From contig NZ_CP036289.1 in NCBI RefSeq assembly GCF_007748115.1, positions 2,418,001-2,482,000 on the forward strand: a stretch of 64,000 bases of DNA, in the 5' to 3' direction. The notes below the pieces were generated by a model. The model had not been told where the DNA came from. It made no database searches and was given only the letters and a program-made list of their open reading frames with translations. Positions within the stretch are counted from its first letter, which is position 1. Each line of letters begins with the position of its first letter. Positions 53,057 to 62,157 of the stretch are shown piece by piece. The position numbers and the translations under genes were made by a program. The stretch is from Bremerella volcania. GTDB taxonomy: Bacteria > Planctomycetota > Planctomycetia > Pirellulales > Pirellulaceae.

Positions 53057-56000
53057 CTAATAACGAGTAATGGTCTCATGTAAATTCAAAAGGACGCGAC
53101 TCACCGAAATCCACGCAGCCAGGTTGGCGGGATCGATATCCTCGGGAACCTGGTACTCACCTACTGCCAACAGCTTACGGGCTGCATCAATATCTTTTGC
53201 ATATTCGGCGTGGTGTTTTTCATAGATTTCGAGAAGGATTCTGGCTTCCTCCTCGGAAGCGTTCCGCTGCTGAACGGACTGCATGCCGAAGTTGATTTTG
53301 TTTCGCGGCGAATCGCCCCCCTGCCGTATCAGCAGCGTACCCAGTGCCCGAGCCGCTTCGACGTAGGTTGGATCGTTCATTAGCACCAGCGCTTGCTGTG
53401 GTGTGTTGGAGATGTTTCGACGAACGGTACACTCTTCACGTGTCGGAGCGTCGAATGCCGCCAGGCTCGGATGTAGATAGGTTCTCTGCCAGTGCGTGTA
53501 GAGCCCTCGGCGATAGAGATTGTCGCCATGGTCGCGCTGATACTCACGAGTCGGAAAGTTCAGGTGAGACCAGTAACCGGCCGGCTGGTACGGACGAGCA
53601 CTCTCGCCGCCCAGCTTTTCGACCAACAGCCCACTGGCTGCCAGGGCATTGTCTCGAATCATTTCGGCGGGCAGTCGGAACGACGACTGAGCTGCCAGGA
53701 GCGAGTTGCTGAGGTCTTTTTCCTTTTGGCTAGGCGTTCGCGCCGAGGTCCGTTGATAGGCATCCGAGAGAACGATCAAGCGAATGATGTGCTTTACATT
53801 CCAGCCGCTGTCCACAAACTCGCCTGCCAGCCAGTCTAATAGTTCTGGGTGACTTGGCACCGATCCCTGCGAGCCGAAGTCGTCGGATGTGGTGACTAGC
53901 CCCCGGCCGAACATGAGTTGCCACAATCGATTCACAAAGACGCGTGCGGTGAGTGGATTGCGGCGATCGATCAGCCATTTGGCAAGGTCGAGACGCGTGG
54001 CTCTTTGCTCGCCGGTTTCTAGATCGTATCCCAGGAAGCCTGGCACGCCTGGCAGGACGACCTCTCCGCTGTCATCCAGCCAATTACCTCGCGGCAAGAC
54101 ACGCATCGTTCGGGGATTCGTCGAAACGGAAACCAGTGTCGTTGTGACCGAATCGGCAAGTTGTTTTCGATCTTTCTTGCGTTCGGCGAGATCTTTTCGG
54201 GTTTGATCCAGCCGTGGAGCAATCGTCCGGTAGTATGCTGCCAAGGTTTGTTGTTGTTCGGGGCTTCGTCTGTCGCTAGGCAATTCGACGAGTTTTCGGA
54301 TCTTGGCAGGAACGCCCACGCCCTGGCCAGCGAGAACAGGACGTGGGGCATCGACCATTGCCATGCGAAATCGTCCGATCGCATGGCTACTACCGTAGTT
54401 GTGAGTCATCGTGACGGTAAGTTTACTGGCGGAAGTTAACGTCAGGTCTTCCTTCAGTACAAAGACAACTTCGTTGGCCCGGCCTACTTTCGGCAAGATG
54501 GCCCAGCCATCCTTCGGATTCTCGGACAACAAGCCACTTGCCGGCCAACCATCCTGGGCATGCGATGCCGTGACCGATTTCAACTCGACCGGCTTGTCAT
54601 CCACCGAGAGTTGAAAGCCGTTGAGGACGAAGTTACCGTTTCCAGCCCGGCCTGGTCCCTTGGCGGGCAAAGAATCGTCCGGCAAGACTTCGAGTCGAAT
54701 GGCCGTCGCCTTCGGGAGATCGACCGAAAACCCTAGTACGTAAGTTGGTTTTTCGGGATTGGCCCCCGTCGTCAGCAGCGATCCATCATCAAGCTTCTTC
54801 CAGCCCACCTCAGGCTTCGACGTGAGACTGGTCGGTTCAAGCGTTTGCCAGGTGGTGGTCTTAGGTAGTTCCGCTTCCCATCGGCTTTGATCCTTGGCCA
54901 GTTCAGGCGTGTCGGTTTCCAGTTCTTTTTCAAGACGGGCAATTTGCTGGTCGAGTTGCTCTAGCCGCTGCTGCTGTTCCCCGGTGGGAACCATGATCTC
55001 AGGTCCCCAGTTGCCTGTCCGGCTACTGCCGCTGTAAACGCCCCGCTCTTCCAGGTCGGCGAAGAACGCGGCGAACTCGTAAAACTCTTTGAGCGTGTAA
55101 GGATCGAACTTATGGTCGTGGCATTCGCTGCACCCCATAGTGGCGCCAAGCCAGGCCGTGCTGGTAGTGCGTACGCGATCGGCGGCATACTTGGCCAGAT
55201 ACTCCTTGGCTTGGGCGCCCCCTTCCGCCGTGATCATGTTCAAGCGGTTGTAGCCTGAGGCGATCTTCTGCTCCCGCGTGGCGCCTGGTAACAGGTCGCC
55301 GGCAAGTTGTTCGATGGTGAATTGGTCGAACGGTTTGTTCTTGTTGAAGGATTGGATTACATAGTCGCGGTAAGGGGACATGCTCCATTCCTGGTCGCCA
55401 TGGATGCCGACTGAGTCTGCGTAGCGGATCAGGTCCAGCCAATGGATGGCCATGCGTTCGCCGAAGCGAGGTGAGGCGAGCAGCTTGTCGACCAACTTCC
55501 GGTAAGCTTCGTCGGATGGATCGGCCTCGAAGATGGCCACCTCCGCGGAAGTCGGCGGAAGGCCATTCAAGTCGAAGAAGAGTCGGCGAATCAACGTTCT
55601 CGCATTGGCTTTCTTCCCGGGCGTAATGTTCTTCTCGGCAAGACGCTTGTCGATGAAGTAGTCGATCGGAGATGAACGACATTCTTCGGGGATCTCGCGT
55701 GGCTTTGCGGGAACATAGGACCAATGCTCGTCGTATTTGGCTCCCTGGGCGATCCACTTTCGAATGAGATCGACTTCTTCGGAACTAAGCCGCGGACGAT
55801 TCGACTCGGCTGGAGGCATTTGGAGATCCGCGTCGTCACTTGCGATTCGGGCGAGCAACTCGCTTTCGTCCGGTTTGCCCGGCACAATCGCATGGGCGGT
55901 CGCAACGTCACGAACGTCCAGGCGAAGGTCGGCCTCCCGAGTCCCTTCGTCAGGCCCATGGCACGTATAGCAACTGTTGGATAGCAGAGGCTTAATGTCG

Positions 56001-56104
56001 CGCGAGTACTTGATCGCAATCGCTTGCGGATCTTCCTCCGCATAGACCCATGCGGCAGGAACACAGAGAAGCAGCGTGACAAGCGAACTCAAGAATCGAT
56101 TCAT
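53057..56104 (-). CDS. PSCyt1-PSCyt2(DUF1549)-PSD1(DUF1553) cytochrome-like protein
   Basis: 1015 residues with a Sec signal (LSSLVTLLLCVPAAWVYA). The PSCyt1 domain (about 25-120) has SNSCYTCHGPDEG, one heme c site. The DUF1549 domain (about 140-350) includes RRLFFDLNGLPPTSAEV, HWLDLIRYADSVGIHGD and a second CxxCH in MGCSECHDHKFDP. A beta-rich insert (about 430-600) may bind carbohydrate, and DUF1553 (about 690-960) has ARVFVNRLWQLMFGRGLV. It is periplasmic and partnered with the DUF1501 protein. Function unknown; a role in polysaccharide or redox metabolism is often proposed. Confidence 0.92.
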   Translation of the reverse strand: MNRFLSSLVTLLLCVPAAWVYAEEDPQAIAIKYSRDIKPLLSNSCYTCHGPDEGTREADLRLDVRDVATAHAIVPGKPDESELLARIASDDADLQMPPAESNRPRLSSEEVDLIRKWIAQGAKYDEHWSYVPAKPREIPEECRSSPIDYFIDKRLAEKNITPGKKANARTLIRRLFFDLNGLPPTSAEVAIFEADPSDEAYRKLVDKLLASPRFGERMAIHWLDLIRYADSVGIHGDQEWSMSPYRDYVIQSFNKNKPFDQFTIEQLAGDLLPGATREQKIASGYNRLNMITAEGGAQAKEYLAKYAADRVRTTSTAWLGATMGCSECHDHKFDPYTLKEFYEFAAFFADLEERGVYSGSSRTGNWGPEIMVPTGEQQQRLEQLDQQIARLEKELETDTPELAKDQSRWEAELPKTTTWQTLEPTSLTSKPEVGWKKLDDGSLLTTGANPEKPTYVLGFSVDLPKATAIRLEVLPDDSLPAKGPGRAGNGNFVLNGFQLSVDDKPVELKSVTASHAQDGWPASGLLSENPKDGWAILPKVGRANEVVFVLKEDLTLTSASKLTVTMTHNYGSSHAIGRFRMAMVDAPRPVLAGQGVGVPAKIRKLVELPSDRRSPEQQQTLAAYYRTIAPRLDQTRKDLAERKKDRKQLADSVTTTLVSVSTNPRTMRVLPRGNWLDDSGEVVLPGVPGFLGYDLETGEQRATRLDLAKWLIDRRNPLTARVFVNRLWQLMFGRGLVTTSDDFGSQGSVPSHPELLDWLAGEFVDSGWNVKHIIRLIVLSDAYQRTSARTPSQKEKDLSNSLLAAQSSFRLPAEMIRDNALAASGLLVEKLGGESARPYQPAGYWSHLNFPTREYQRDHGDNLYRRGLYTHWQRTYLHPSLAAFDAPTREECTVRRNISNTPQQALVLMNDPTYVEAARALGTLLIRQGGDSPRNKINFGMQSVQQRNASEEEARILLEIYEKHHAEYAKDIDAARKLLAVGEYQVPEDIDPANLAAWISVSRVLLNLHETITRY

Positions 56105-56253
56105 ATGGGAATGGATCTTCTAGAGGGCGGGGTTGAGGCGTGCCAAACAACAGAATGAGTGTTAAGGGGCATGGCAAATCGGGCTGGGTGTCGAGCGCAG
56201 CTTACTATAAGACGGTCACGTTGTCAAAAGAATGAAAGTGACAACGACGCGGG

Positions 56254-57363
56254 TCAGGACCTCGGGTTTTCGACGAGAGATGCCAGACGCTCGTCATAGA
56301 CGGACGCAAGTTGAGACCACCGAAGTCGATCGAGCTTCTGGGCAACCAAAGACTGTTGATGTCTTGCGGCCTGTTGGAAGGCGTCGACTTCCCATAGCGC
56401 GTGCAGGTGAGCGATCAGGCCGGCTGTGGTGCCGTCGTAAAGAAGATTGGGCTGGTCATCGACAAGTTCCGGGTATGCCAGGCGGCGCGGAAGGACCGGC
56501 AGGTTCCCGGCGAGGATCGCCTCGGCGGCGGAGATACCGAAGAATTCATGCTCAGCCGTTGAAACGAAGATGTCGCTTGTGGTCAAAAGGCGGAGGTAGT
56601 CGTCGTGGCTGGGGAGAAAGCCCCACTGCTTGACGTGATCGGCCAGAACTTCGCGGGCCTCGTTGAAGATCGGCGGCGAATCACGGAACGACTCGCCAAC
56701 AATGCTCAAGCGGAATGGGAAGCCGCCTTCCTTGAGCTGGTAGAGAGCCTGGAAGAAGCCTTCGGGGTTCTTATCCTTTTCCCAGCGTGCCGCCCAGACG
56801 ATGTGTGGGCAATGGAAGTTGAGTTCTCGCTGCTGACAGGTGATTTCTGGTAATCCTGGCGATGCGACGATCGTTTGCTCGTAGGCGTGATCGAGGCGAT
56901 CCTCCAGCGTGTAGTCGGGGAACTTTTTGAGAAATGCCCGGCACTGCTCGAAGAATTCATTGCAATGATAGGAGGAGTTGAACCATGCCTGGTCGGCTGC
57001 CAGAAGGGTTTGAAAGTTATCAAACGCGTAGTGGTAGTCTCGCTGCGTACGATAGGCGTCGGGATAGGTAAGCTGGTTTTCGTGAAAGTAGACGACAACC
57101 GGCAGCCGCGCGATATGCGGTGGAGCAAGGCCGCGAAAGACGGCCAGGTTGAGCATGTCGCTGCAGAAGATGAGATCGAAGTGGTCGTCCCGTCGGTTGG
57201 CAATTTCTTCGGCGAAGGTGATCGCCGCGTGTCGCATGCGCCACTTCCAATGGTGAGCCGGCAGTGTCAGGCAAGTCCATGTGTGCCGACTTGCCGCGAT
57301 CCAGCCATCAAGGAAAGCACGATGGCTGCCGCCGTAATAGGGCTCAAGTGCGAGGATGTTCAT
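56254..57363 (-). CDS. DUF3524 glycosyltransferase (tRNA-queuosine mannosyltransferase-like)
   Basis: 369 residues. The N-terminus MNILALEPYYGGSHRAFLDG and TLPAHHWKWRMRHAAITFAE are the hallmark of DUF3524, the GTDC1/QTMAN family; the animal protein adds mannose to queuosine in tRNA-Asp. The C-terminal GT-B half has VWAARWEKDKNPE, VSTAEHEFFGISAAEAI (the acidic EX7E-like site) and RRLAYPELV. A bacterial homologue might modify tRNA or act on another acceptor. It starts 55 bases after the TPR lipoprotein gene on the same strand and may be the last gene of that operon. Confidence 0.82.
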   Translation of the reverse strand: MNILALEPYYGGSHRAFLDGWIAASRHTWTCLTLPAHHWKWRMRHAAITFAEEIANRRDDHFDLIFCSDMLNLAVFRGLAPPHIARLPVVVYFHENQLTYPDAYRTQRDYHYAFDNFQTLLAADQAWFNSSYHCNEFFEQCRAFLKKFPDYTLEDRLDHAYEQTIVASPGLPEITCQQRELNFHCPHIVWAARWEKDKNPEGFFQALYQLKEGGFPFRLSIVGESFRDSPPIFNEAREVLADHVKQWGFLPSHDDYLRLLTTSDIFVSTAEHEFFGISAAEAILAGNLPVLPRRLAYPELVDDQPNLLYDGTTAGLIAHLHALWEVDAFQQAARHQQSLVAQKLDRLRWSQLASVYDERLASLVENPRS

Positions 57364-57418
57364 GACATGCGGCGCGACGATAAGATGGACGAAAACAGAT
57401 TCGCCCGTAGCTTAGAGG

Positions 57419-57940
57419 TCAGCGACTGGTCGTGCCAGAGGCGTCAGCGCGAATCTGGCTCAGCTGGATCAATGAACTGTCAGGCGAAAGTTCGGCGGCC
57501 CTTTGGAAGGCGAGCATTGCGGCGACCGAATCGCCCGAGAACTCGAGCGCCATCGCATGCAAGTGATGCAGGTTGGCGTCCGCCGGGTGCGTTAAAAGAA
57601 CCTTCTCGTACAGAGCTGCGGCCTGGGCAAACTTGTTTTGTGCCATGAGGGACTCGCCGCGGATCAAGTACATTTCTTTGCAGTTGGGATCGATCTTTTC
57701 GATCTCGGCGAGTACTCGTTCGCAATCCGTATAGCGACCGGAATCGAGCATGGCCGAGGCCGCTTGCAGGCGGGTTTGAACATGCCGTTGGTCGACAAGT
57801 CGATTGATCTCTTCCTTTCGTTCGCGCTGCTCCTTGCCGGGGTCCATGAACGCCTCGCGGATTGTCGGCGAAATGGCACAGCCGATGCTTTGAGCAGCCA
57901 AGGCAGTCAGGATCAACAAGGCGACCAAACGTTTGGACAT
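57419..57940 (-). CDS. TPR-repeat lipoprotein
   Basis: 173 residues. The signal ends in a lipobox, AAQSIGC, so it should be lipidated and membrane-bound. Three or four TPR motifs follow (about 60-165), for example RLQAASAMLDSGRYTDCERV and AAALYEKVLLTHPADANLHH. It lies 12 bases after the secretin gene. In other systems a small TPR lipoprotein (pilotin, PilF/PilW type) helps secretin insertion; position and architecture support that role here, but sequence identity was not checked. Confidence 0.75.
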   Translation of the reverse strand: MSKRLVALLILTALAAQSIGCAISPTIREAFMDPGKEQRERKEEINRLVDQRHVQTRLQAASAMLDSGRYTDCERVLAEIEKIDPNCKEMYLIRGESLMAQNKFAQAAALYEKVLLTHPADANLHHLHAMALEFSGDSVAAMLAFQRAAELSPDSSLIQLSQIRADASGTTSR

Positions 57941-57952
57941 AGTGCGTGCTAA

Positions 57953-60112
57953 CTATTGATGGGGAACAATCCGTGGATTGGGAATCACTTGTGGCGGCTG
58001 GTATCCCGACGTGATTGGCGGGCCTGCTTCGATCTGATCGAGGTGCCACGGAGATACTTCCACGCCGTGGGGATGATTCCACGGAGCCAGCCCTTCTTTC
58101 AAGTGGGAGTGAACCGTGCGGTCTCCCAGTCCAGTCTGAGTGGTGATCTCGTCACGCAGAGCGACCGCTTCTAGCAGGGTATTGTCGTAGTGAATGGCCA
58201 AGTTGACGTAACGCAGCGCGGAGTAGGCATCGCCGGTCGCCCAGGCCGATGTGGCCAGACGATAGTAGTTGCGGCCAATATGCCGTTTGCTGAGCGGGCT
58301 CATCTTGTCGGCGCTGTATTCGTGTTGAAGCTCGAACAGATCGCGGGCCTTCTCGCCGTCTTCGGATATGTGATTCGGGTCTACGATTCGTGGCGTGATC
58401 AGAACAATCAGCTCCTGGCGTTCCAGTTCTTCTGATTTCTGCCGGAACAGGAGCCCTGCCCCAGGCAAGCTGCCTAAGTAAGGGATCTGGAAGGCGCCCT
58501 TGGTTTGGCTGCTTTTAATCAGACCACCAATAACAACCGTTCGGCCGTCAGGGCACATGATGTTCGTGGTGACCTGGGTGACTTCTTTATCAGGAATGGT
58601 GAGGCCCGACTCGACGCGGACCTCGCCGGTTGAGATTTCCGGATGCACATCCAGGCGAACCATGCCATCGTTGGTGATGAAGGGGCGGATACGTAGTTGG
58701 GTACCGACTTCCAGGAATTCGACCGATTGGGTCGAGGCCGTCTCGGTGACGGTCGTGCTGATATAGCCCTTCTGTTCACCGATCAGGATCTCGGCCCGTT
58801 GTTTGTTCAGCACCAGCAGCTGCGGAGCGGCAATCACATTGGTTTCACCGACCGTTTCCAAGGCTTCAACAAACAGAGATAAGTTGGCATCTAAATAGCC
58901 AAGTTTGAGGCCCCCCTCGGTGAGGTCCAATGAGGCCAGACTCTGTGGCGGAAACCCTGAAATCAGACGAATTTGATTGTTCTGGCGAAGGGCTTCGAAG
59001 CTGACGCCCATGTCGAGAGAGTCGTCCAGCTGCACGCTCAGGATCATTGCTTCGATCGCCACTTGCAGCGGCCGGCAATCGATTTCGAGAATGGCTCGAT
59101 CGATCTTGGCGAGGTTTTGTTCGTAGTCGCGAATGATCACCGTTTCAACGCCGGCGTAGTCGTCGGAGCCTGGGTTGTTCGAGTCAGGGGCGATGCCGAT
59201 CTTGGCTTCGGTGGAAATACTGATTGAGCCGGCACTTTCGGTGAGCATGGGCGTGATCAGCGTTTGGACTTCGGTGGCTCGAACGTACTTCAGCCGGTAG
59301 ATACGTGTTCCGATGTGGTCATGCAGTCTCTCCATGTTCACCATGTCTTCCGGCGTACCGACATAGATGAAGTCCCCTTCCTGCTGCATGACATAGCCGG
59401 TCGAACGCAAGATGGCGGCCAGTGCCGTGCGAACGTCGACCTTGGTCAGCGAAGCAGAGACCGTTCCTTGTACGCTTTGGCTGGGCAGAATGTTGAGTTG
59501 CCCTTGTTCGCTAAGCAGTTCCAAGACTTCACGAATGTCGCTGTCTTGAATTACAATGGTGAGCTTGTCGTCCCCTTCGTCGGGGATAATCCGCGGCTGC
59601 GAGGGACGCGGCAGCAGATCCTGGTTCGGTCCGGCGGAAGGAACTTCTTCTGCGGGCAACGGAGCCTGCGTGGTGGTAGTTGGCGTTTGCGGGGCTGGTG
59701 TGATTTGCGGTGGAGGTGGGCCGGCTTCCATTTTGGAGGTGGCGACTTCCCGCATGGAGTCGATCGCCTTGTTGAGCACTTCCCACGAGCGATTTTGGGT
59801 ATCGACCATCTGCTGCTGCGAGGCTTGAGAGTCTTGCAACGTTTTCTTGATCACTTCGAGGTCGAACTGCTGCGTGACGCGGGGTTCCAATTCGACCTGA
59901 GAGGCTGGCCATACCGCCGGATCGATAGGAACCTTGGGGTTGTTGACGGCGACTTCTGACTTGGGCTCGACAGGCTCAGCAGCTTGCGTGTGCTGGGCGA
60001 GAAACTTGGGGAGTTCCCACTGAGACATATCGCACGACTCCAGGAAGATTGCCAAGGCAATCCCGCCAGAGGTACTGACAAGCAGCAGCGTTAGAATAAG
60101 GAGTTTTTTCAT
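57953..60112 (-). CDS. Secretin (PilQ/GspD family)
   Basis: 719 residues. An N-terminal membrane segment (LLILTLLLVSTSGGIALAIF) is followed by a Pro/Gln-rich linker, then a secretin/TonB short N-terminal domain (about 205-265: DIREVLELLSEQGQLNILP), secretin N1-type domain (IYRLKYVRATEVQTLITPML) and the beta-barrel domain (about 440-620) with VIAAPQLLVLNKQRAEILIG, VGTQLRIRPFI and VVIGGLIKSSQ closing in ELIVLITPRIV. It would form the outer-membrane ring. The C-terminal 90 residues after the barrel are extra and may anchor it. It follows the PilP-like gene by 25 bases. Confidence 0.9.
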   Translation of the reverse strand: MKKLLILTLLLVSTSGGIALAIFLESCDMSQWELPKFLAQHTQAAEPVEPKSEVAVNNPKVPIDPAVWPASQVELEPRVTQQFDLEVIKKTLQDSQASQQQMVDTQNRSWEVLNKAIDSMREVATSKMEAGPPPPQITPAPQTPTTTTQAPLPAEEVPSAGPNQDLLPRPSQPRIIPDEGDDKLTIVIQDSDIREVLELLSEQGQLNILPSQSVQGTVSASLTKVDVRTALAAILRSTGYVMQQEGDFIYVGTPEDMVNMERLHDHIGTRIYRLKYVRATEVQTLITPMLTESAGSISISTEAKIGIAPDSNNPGSDDYAGVETVIIRDYEQNLAKIDRAILEIDCRPLQVAIEAMILSVQLDDSLDMGVSFEALRQNNQIRLISGFPPQSLASLDLTEGGLKLGYLDANLSLFVEALETVGETNVIAAPQLLVLNKQRAEILIGEQKGYISTTVTETASTQSVEFLEVGTQLRIRPFITNDGMVRLDVHPEISTGEVRVESGLTIPDKEVTQVTTNIMCPDGRTVVIGGLIKSSQTKGAFQIPYLGSLPGAGLLFRQKSEELERQELIVLITPRIVDPNHISEDGEKARDLFELQHEYSADKMSPLSKRHIGRNYYRLATSAWATGDAYSALRYVNLAIHYDNTLLEAVALRDEITTQTGLGDRTVHSHLKEGLAPWNHPHGVEVSPWHLDQIEAGPPITSGYQPPQVIPNPRIVPHQ

Positions 60113-60137
60113 TCGACTTCCATGTCGATTGAGGATC

Positions 60138-60842
60138 TCAGTTCTCGGGGGAAATCAAGTTTCCGTTGCGGATGACCAGGCGTTGGTTGGTCGTCAGCGG
60201 CGTTTCGTCGATCGTTAACTGGTAGACTCGCTGAGTACCTTTCAGCAAGACTCCCCACGAGTGAACTTCGACGAGCGTATATTGGACGTTGGCATCGGTG
60301 GCACGAATGGTGTCACCCACGCGGTAGTTTTGATTGTTGATTCGGGCAATCGGTACTCGACCACCGACGATCACCGAGGTGACCGCCAATCCTACCGTTT
60401 CCGGCGGAACGTCTAATTCAGGAACCGTATCGGTCTCGACGTTGGTTGAGGTCAGGATTGTCTTGTTTTGTTCTTCTGGGAAGAACGGATCAAAGTCTGC
60501 TTGGCGTAACGTTCCCCTTTTCATCCAGGGATCGTCACTAATCTGCGTGGCGATCGATCGCCAGTCTGTCTTTCCGGAAGGTGCTGGCTTGGTGACCGAA
60601 GCCTCTTCCTGGATTGGAAGCTGTACGGCCTGAGGTTTGACCAGGTCGCTTTCTGTCGAATGGTTCGCCACCGATCGGGAGCTACTCCCCATCCATTTCT
60701 GGACGAGGGGGTACCAGAACCAGATCGCGACCAATAACAAACCCCCCAGGACCGCTGCCTTGGCAGGATTCCGTTTGATTTCTTTGGTCAGTTGCGTGGT
60801 TGATTTCTGTATGTTCACGGTTTGGATGAGATACCGGGGCAT
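60138..60842 (-). CDS. PilP/GspC-like inner-membrane protein
   Basis: 234 residues. One membrane segment (about 31-48: AAVLGGLLLVAIWFWYPL) is followed by a linker and a small beta domain near the C-terminus: VTSVIVGGRVPIARINNQNY, then RVGDTI and GTQRVYQLTI, resembling the HR domain of GspC/PilP that binds the secretin. Its place between PilO and the secretin matches pilP in pilMNOPQ operons. Similarity is by layout and hydropathy, so the family call is moderate. ATG 60842 is the chosen start. Confidence 0.65.
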   Translation of the reverse strand: MPRYLIQTVNIQKSTTQLTKEIKRNPAKAAVLGGLLLVAIWFWYPLVQKWMGSSSRSVANHSTESDLVKPQAVQLPIQEEASVTKPAPSGKTDWRSIATQISDDPWMKRGTLRQADFDPFFPEEQNKTILTSTNVETDTVPELDVPPETVGLAVTSVIVGGRVPIARINNQNYRVGDTIRATDANVQYTLVEVHSWGVLLKGTQRVYQLTIDETPLTTNQRLVIRNGNLISPEN

Positions 60843-60880
60843 CTCTTCTTTCGTTTTATCGGACTTGCGGAATAGTCTTC

Positions 60881-61429
60881 CTAATGCGAATTCTTTACCG
60901 AGACGATAAAAGCCTCAAATTCCATCTCACAGGTCAGGTCGTGCTTTTGATCGCTTTTCGGTGCTAGCTCGATTTGGCGGAGCCAGATCTTGTAGGGGAG
61001 AGTTTCAATCCGACCGATCAGGTCGTGAATCTCTTGAAAGTTACCGCTACAACCCAGACGCACAGGGATCCTCTGTACGGCTTCCATTTCGGTAACTTGG
61101 CCCGGTTCAAGGCGCAATGCATCGGTGCCAGCTTGCTTGGCATGCTGCGAGATTTCACCCAGCACCTGGCTCAAGTGATAGTTCGCACTGGGAACTTCTT
61201 CCCATTGCTTGGTGTAGGCTTTCAGGTCTTCCATCTCTTGGTGGTGAAGTTCGATCTGTGCTAGCAGTGATGCTTCCTGGCTGACCAGCGACTGCTTCAA
61301 TTTGAGCGAGTCATGCGCTGCGGCGATGCTTCGGCTAAGCGGCACGTATACCAGCATCACAAAGGACACCAGCAGTCCGAGGCCCACCAGCAAGAGCGGA
61401 GTCGAGCTTTTGGGTAGCTTCAGCTTCAT
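60881..61429 (-). CDS. PilO-like inner-membrane assembly protein
   Basis: 182 residues: one N-terminal membrane segment (PLLLVGLGLLVSFVMLVYV), a coiled coil (about 35-75) and a ferredoxin-like domain ending in KIWLRQIELAPKSD. This is the PilO/GspM layout. Its start overlaps the PilN stop (ATGA), and with PilN it should form the periplasmic heterodimer linking PilM to the secretin side. Confidence 0.75.
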   Translation of the reverse strand: MKLKLPKSSTPLLLVGLGLLVSFVMLVYVPLSRSIAAAHDSLKLKQSLVSQEASLLAQIELHHQEMEDLKAYTKQWEEVPSANYHLSQVLGEISQHAKQAGTDALRLEPGQVTEMEAVQRIPVRLGCSGNFQEIHDLIGRIETLPYKIWLRQIELAPKSDQKHDLTCEMEFEAFIVSVKNSH

Positions 61430-62157
61430 CGGAGGTCCTCCTGACTGGGTATGGTCTGGACTGTTCGTCCGACGAGCGTCTCGAAGTGTGTCAGGTAGGC
61501 ACGCTTGATTTTTACGTGGGCCGTAAAATGGGAGAACTCGCTCCCGTCCGTCTTTTGCTGAGGATCAATCGACTCGATCTTGGCCGACTCGATGATCTCG
61601 GCCTGGTGAAGCGAGGCGAGAAACGTGTATAGGCAAGAGGTATCGTCGGTAGTTCCCTCGACTTCGACCGTGCAGCGACGCGATTTGGCTTCGTCGATCA
61701 ATACTTTGAGGTCCAACTCCATGGGATGTCCCTTGGGGACGGCTTTTCCCTTTTCGGAAGCCGGCTTGGCGTTGGCAGCGGCAATCTGCTCGACCGTGAC
61801 CTGAAGCCGGGTGATGGTGATCTCGGTGGGAAGCGGATTGGCAATCGCGGCAATGACCTGCGATTTCGGGTAGGGATGATCGAGGAAGGTGAGCAACTTG
61901 GCGTGGTGTCGTTTGACGGCGACTTCATTACGCCGACGATCGACTTCCTGCATAAGCTGCATGACCTTTTCGTGCTGCTGGTCGAGCGCTGCCACCTGAA
62001 GATTTACCGAGTGGAGCGAAGCAAGCTGGTACAAGAGCACCGCCGACATGCCGGCCACGATCCCGACGATCAGTAGCAAACGCGAGATCTGAAAGTTATG
62101 ACTCTTGCGTTTTTCGCGATACTTTTTCGGCAAGAATTCGATTTCGTCGGAAGTCAT
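61426..62157 (-). CDS. PilN-like inner-membrane assembly protein
   Basis: 243 residues from ATG 62157, with GGAGG upstream; the frame opens earlier but without a site. The cytosolic N-terminus (EIEFLPKKYREKRK) resembles the PilN INLLP-type segment that docks on PilM. A membrane segment (ISRLLLIVGIVAGMSAVLLY), a coiled coil and a C-terminal ferredoxin-like domain follow. It overlaps pilM at one end and pilO at the other, both as ATGA, indicating tight coupling. Confidence 0.78.
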   Translation of the reverse strand: MTSDEIEFLPKKYREKRKSHNFQISRLLLIVGIVAGMSAVLLYQLASLHSVNLQVAALDQQHEKVMQLMQEVDRRRNEVAVKRHHAKLLTFLDHPYPKSQVIAAIANPLPTEITITRLQVTVEQIAAANAKPASEKGKAVPKGHPMELDLKVLIDEAKSRRCTVEVEGTTDDTSCLYTFLASLHQAEIIESAKIESIDPQQKTDGSEFSHFTAHVKIKRAYLTHFETLVGRTVQTIPSQEDLR

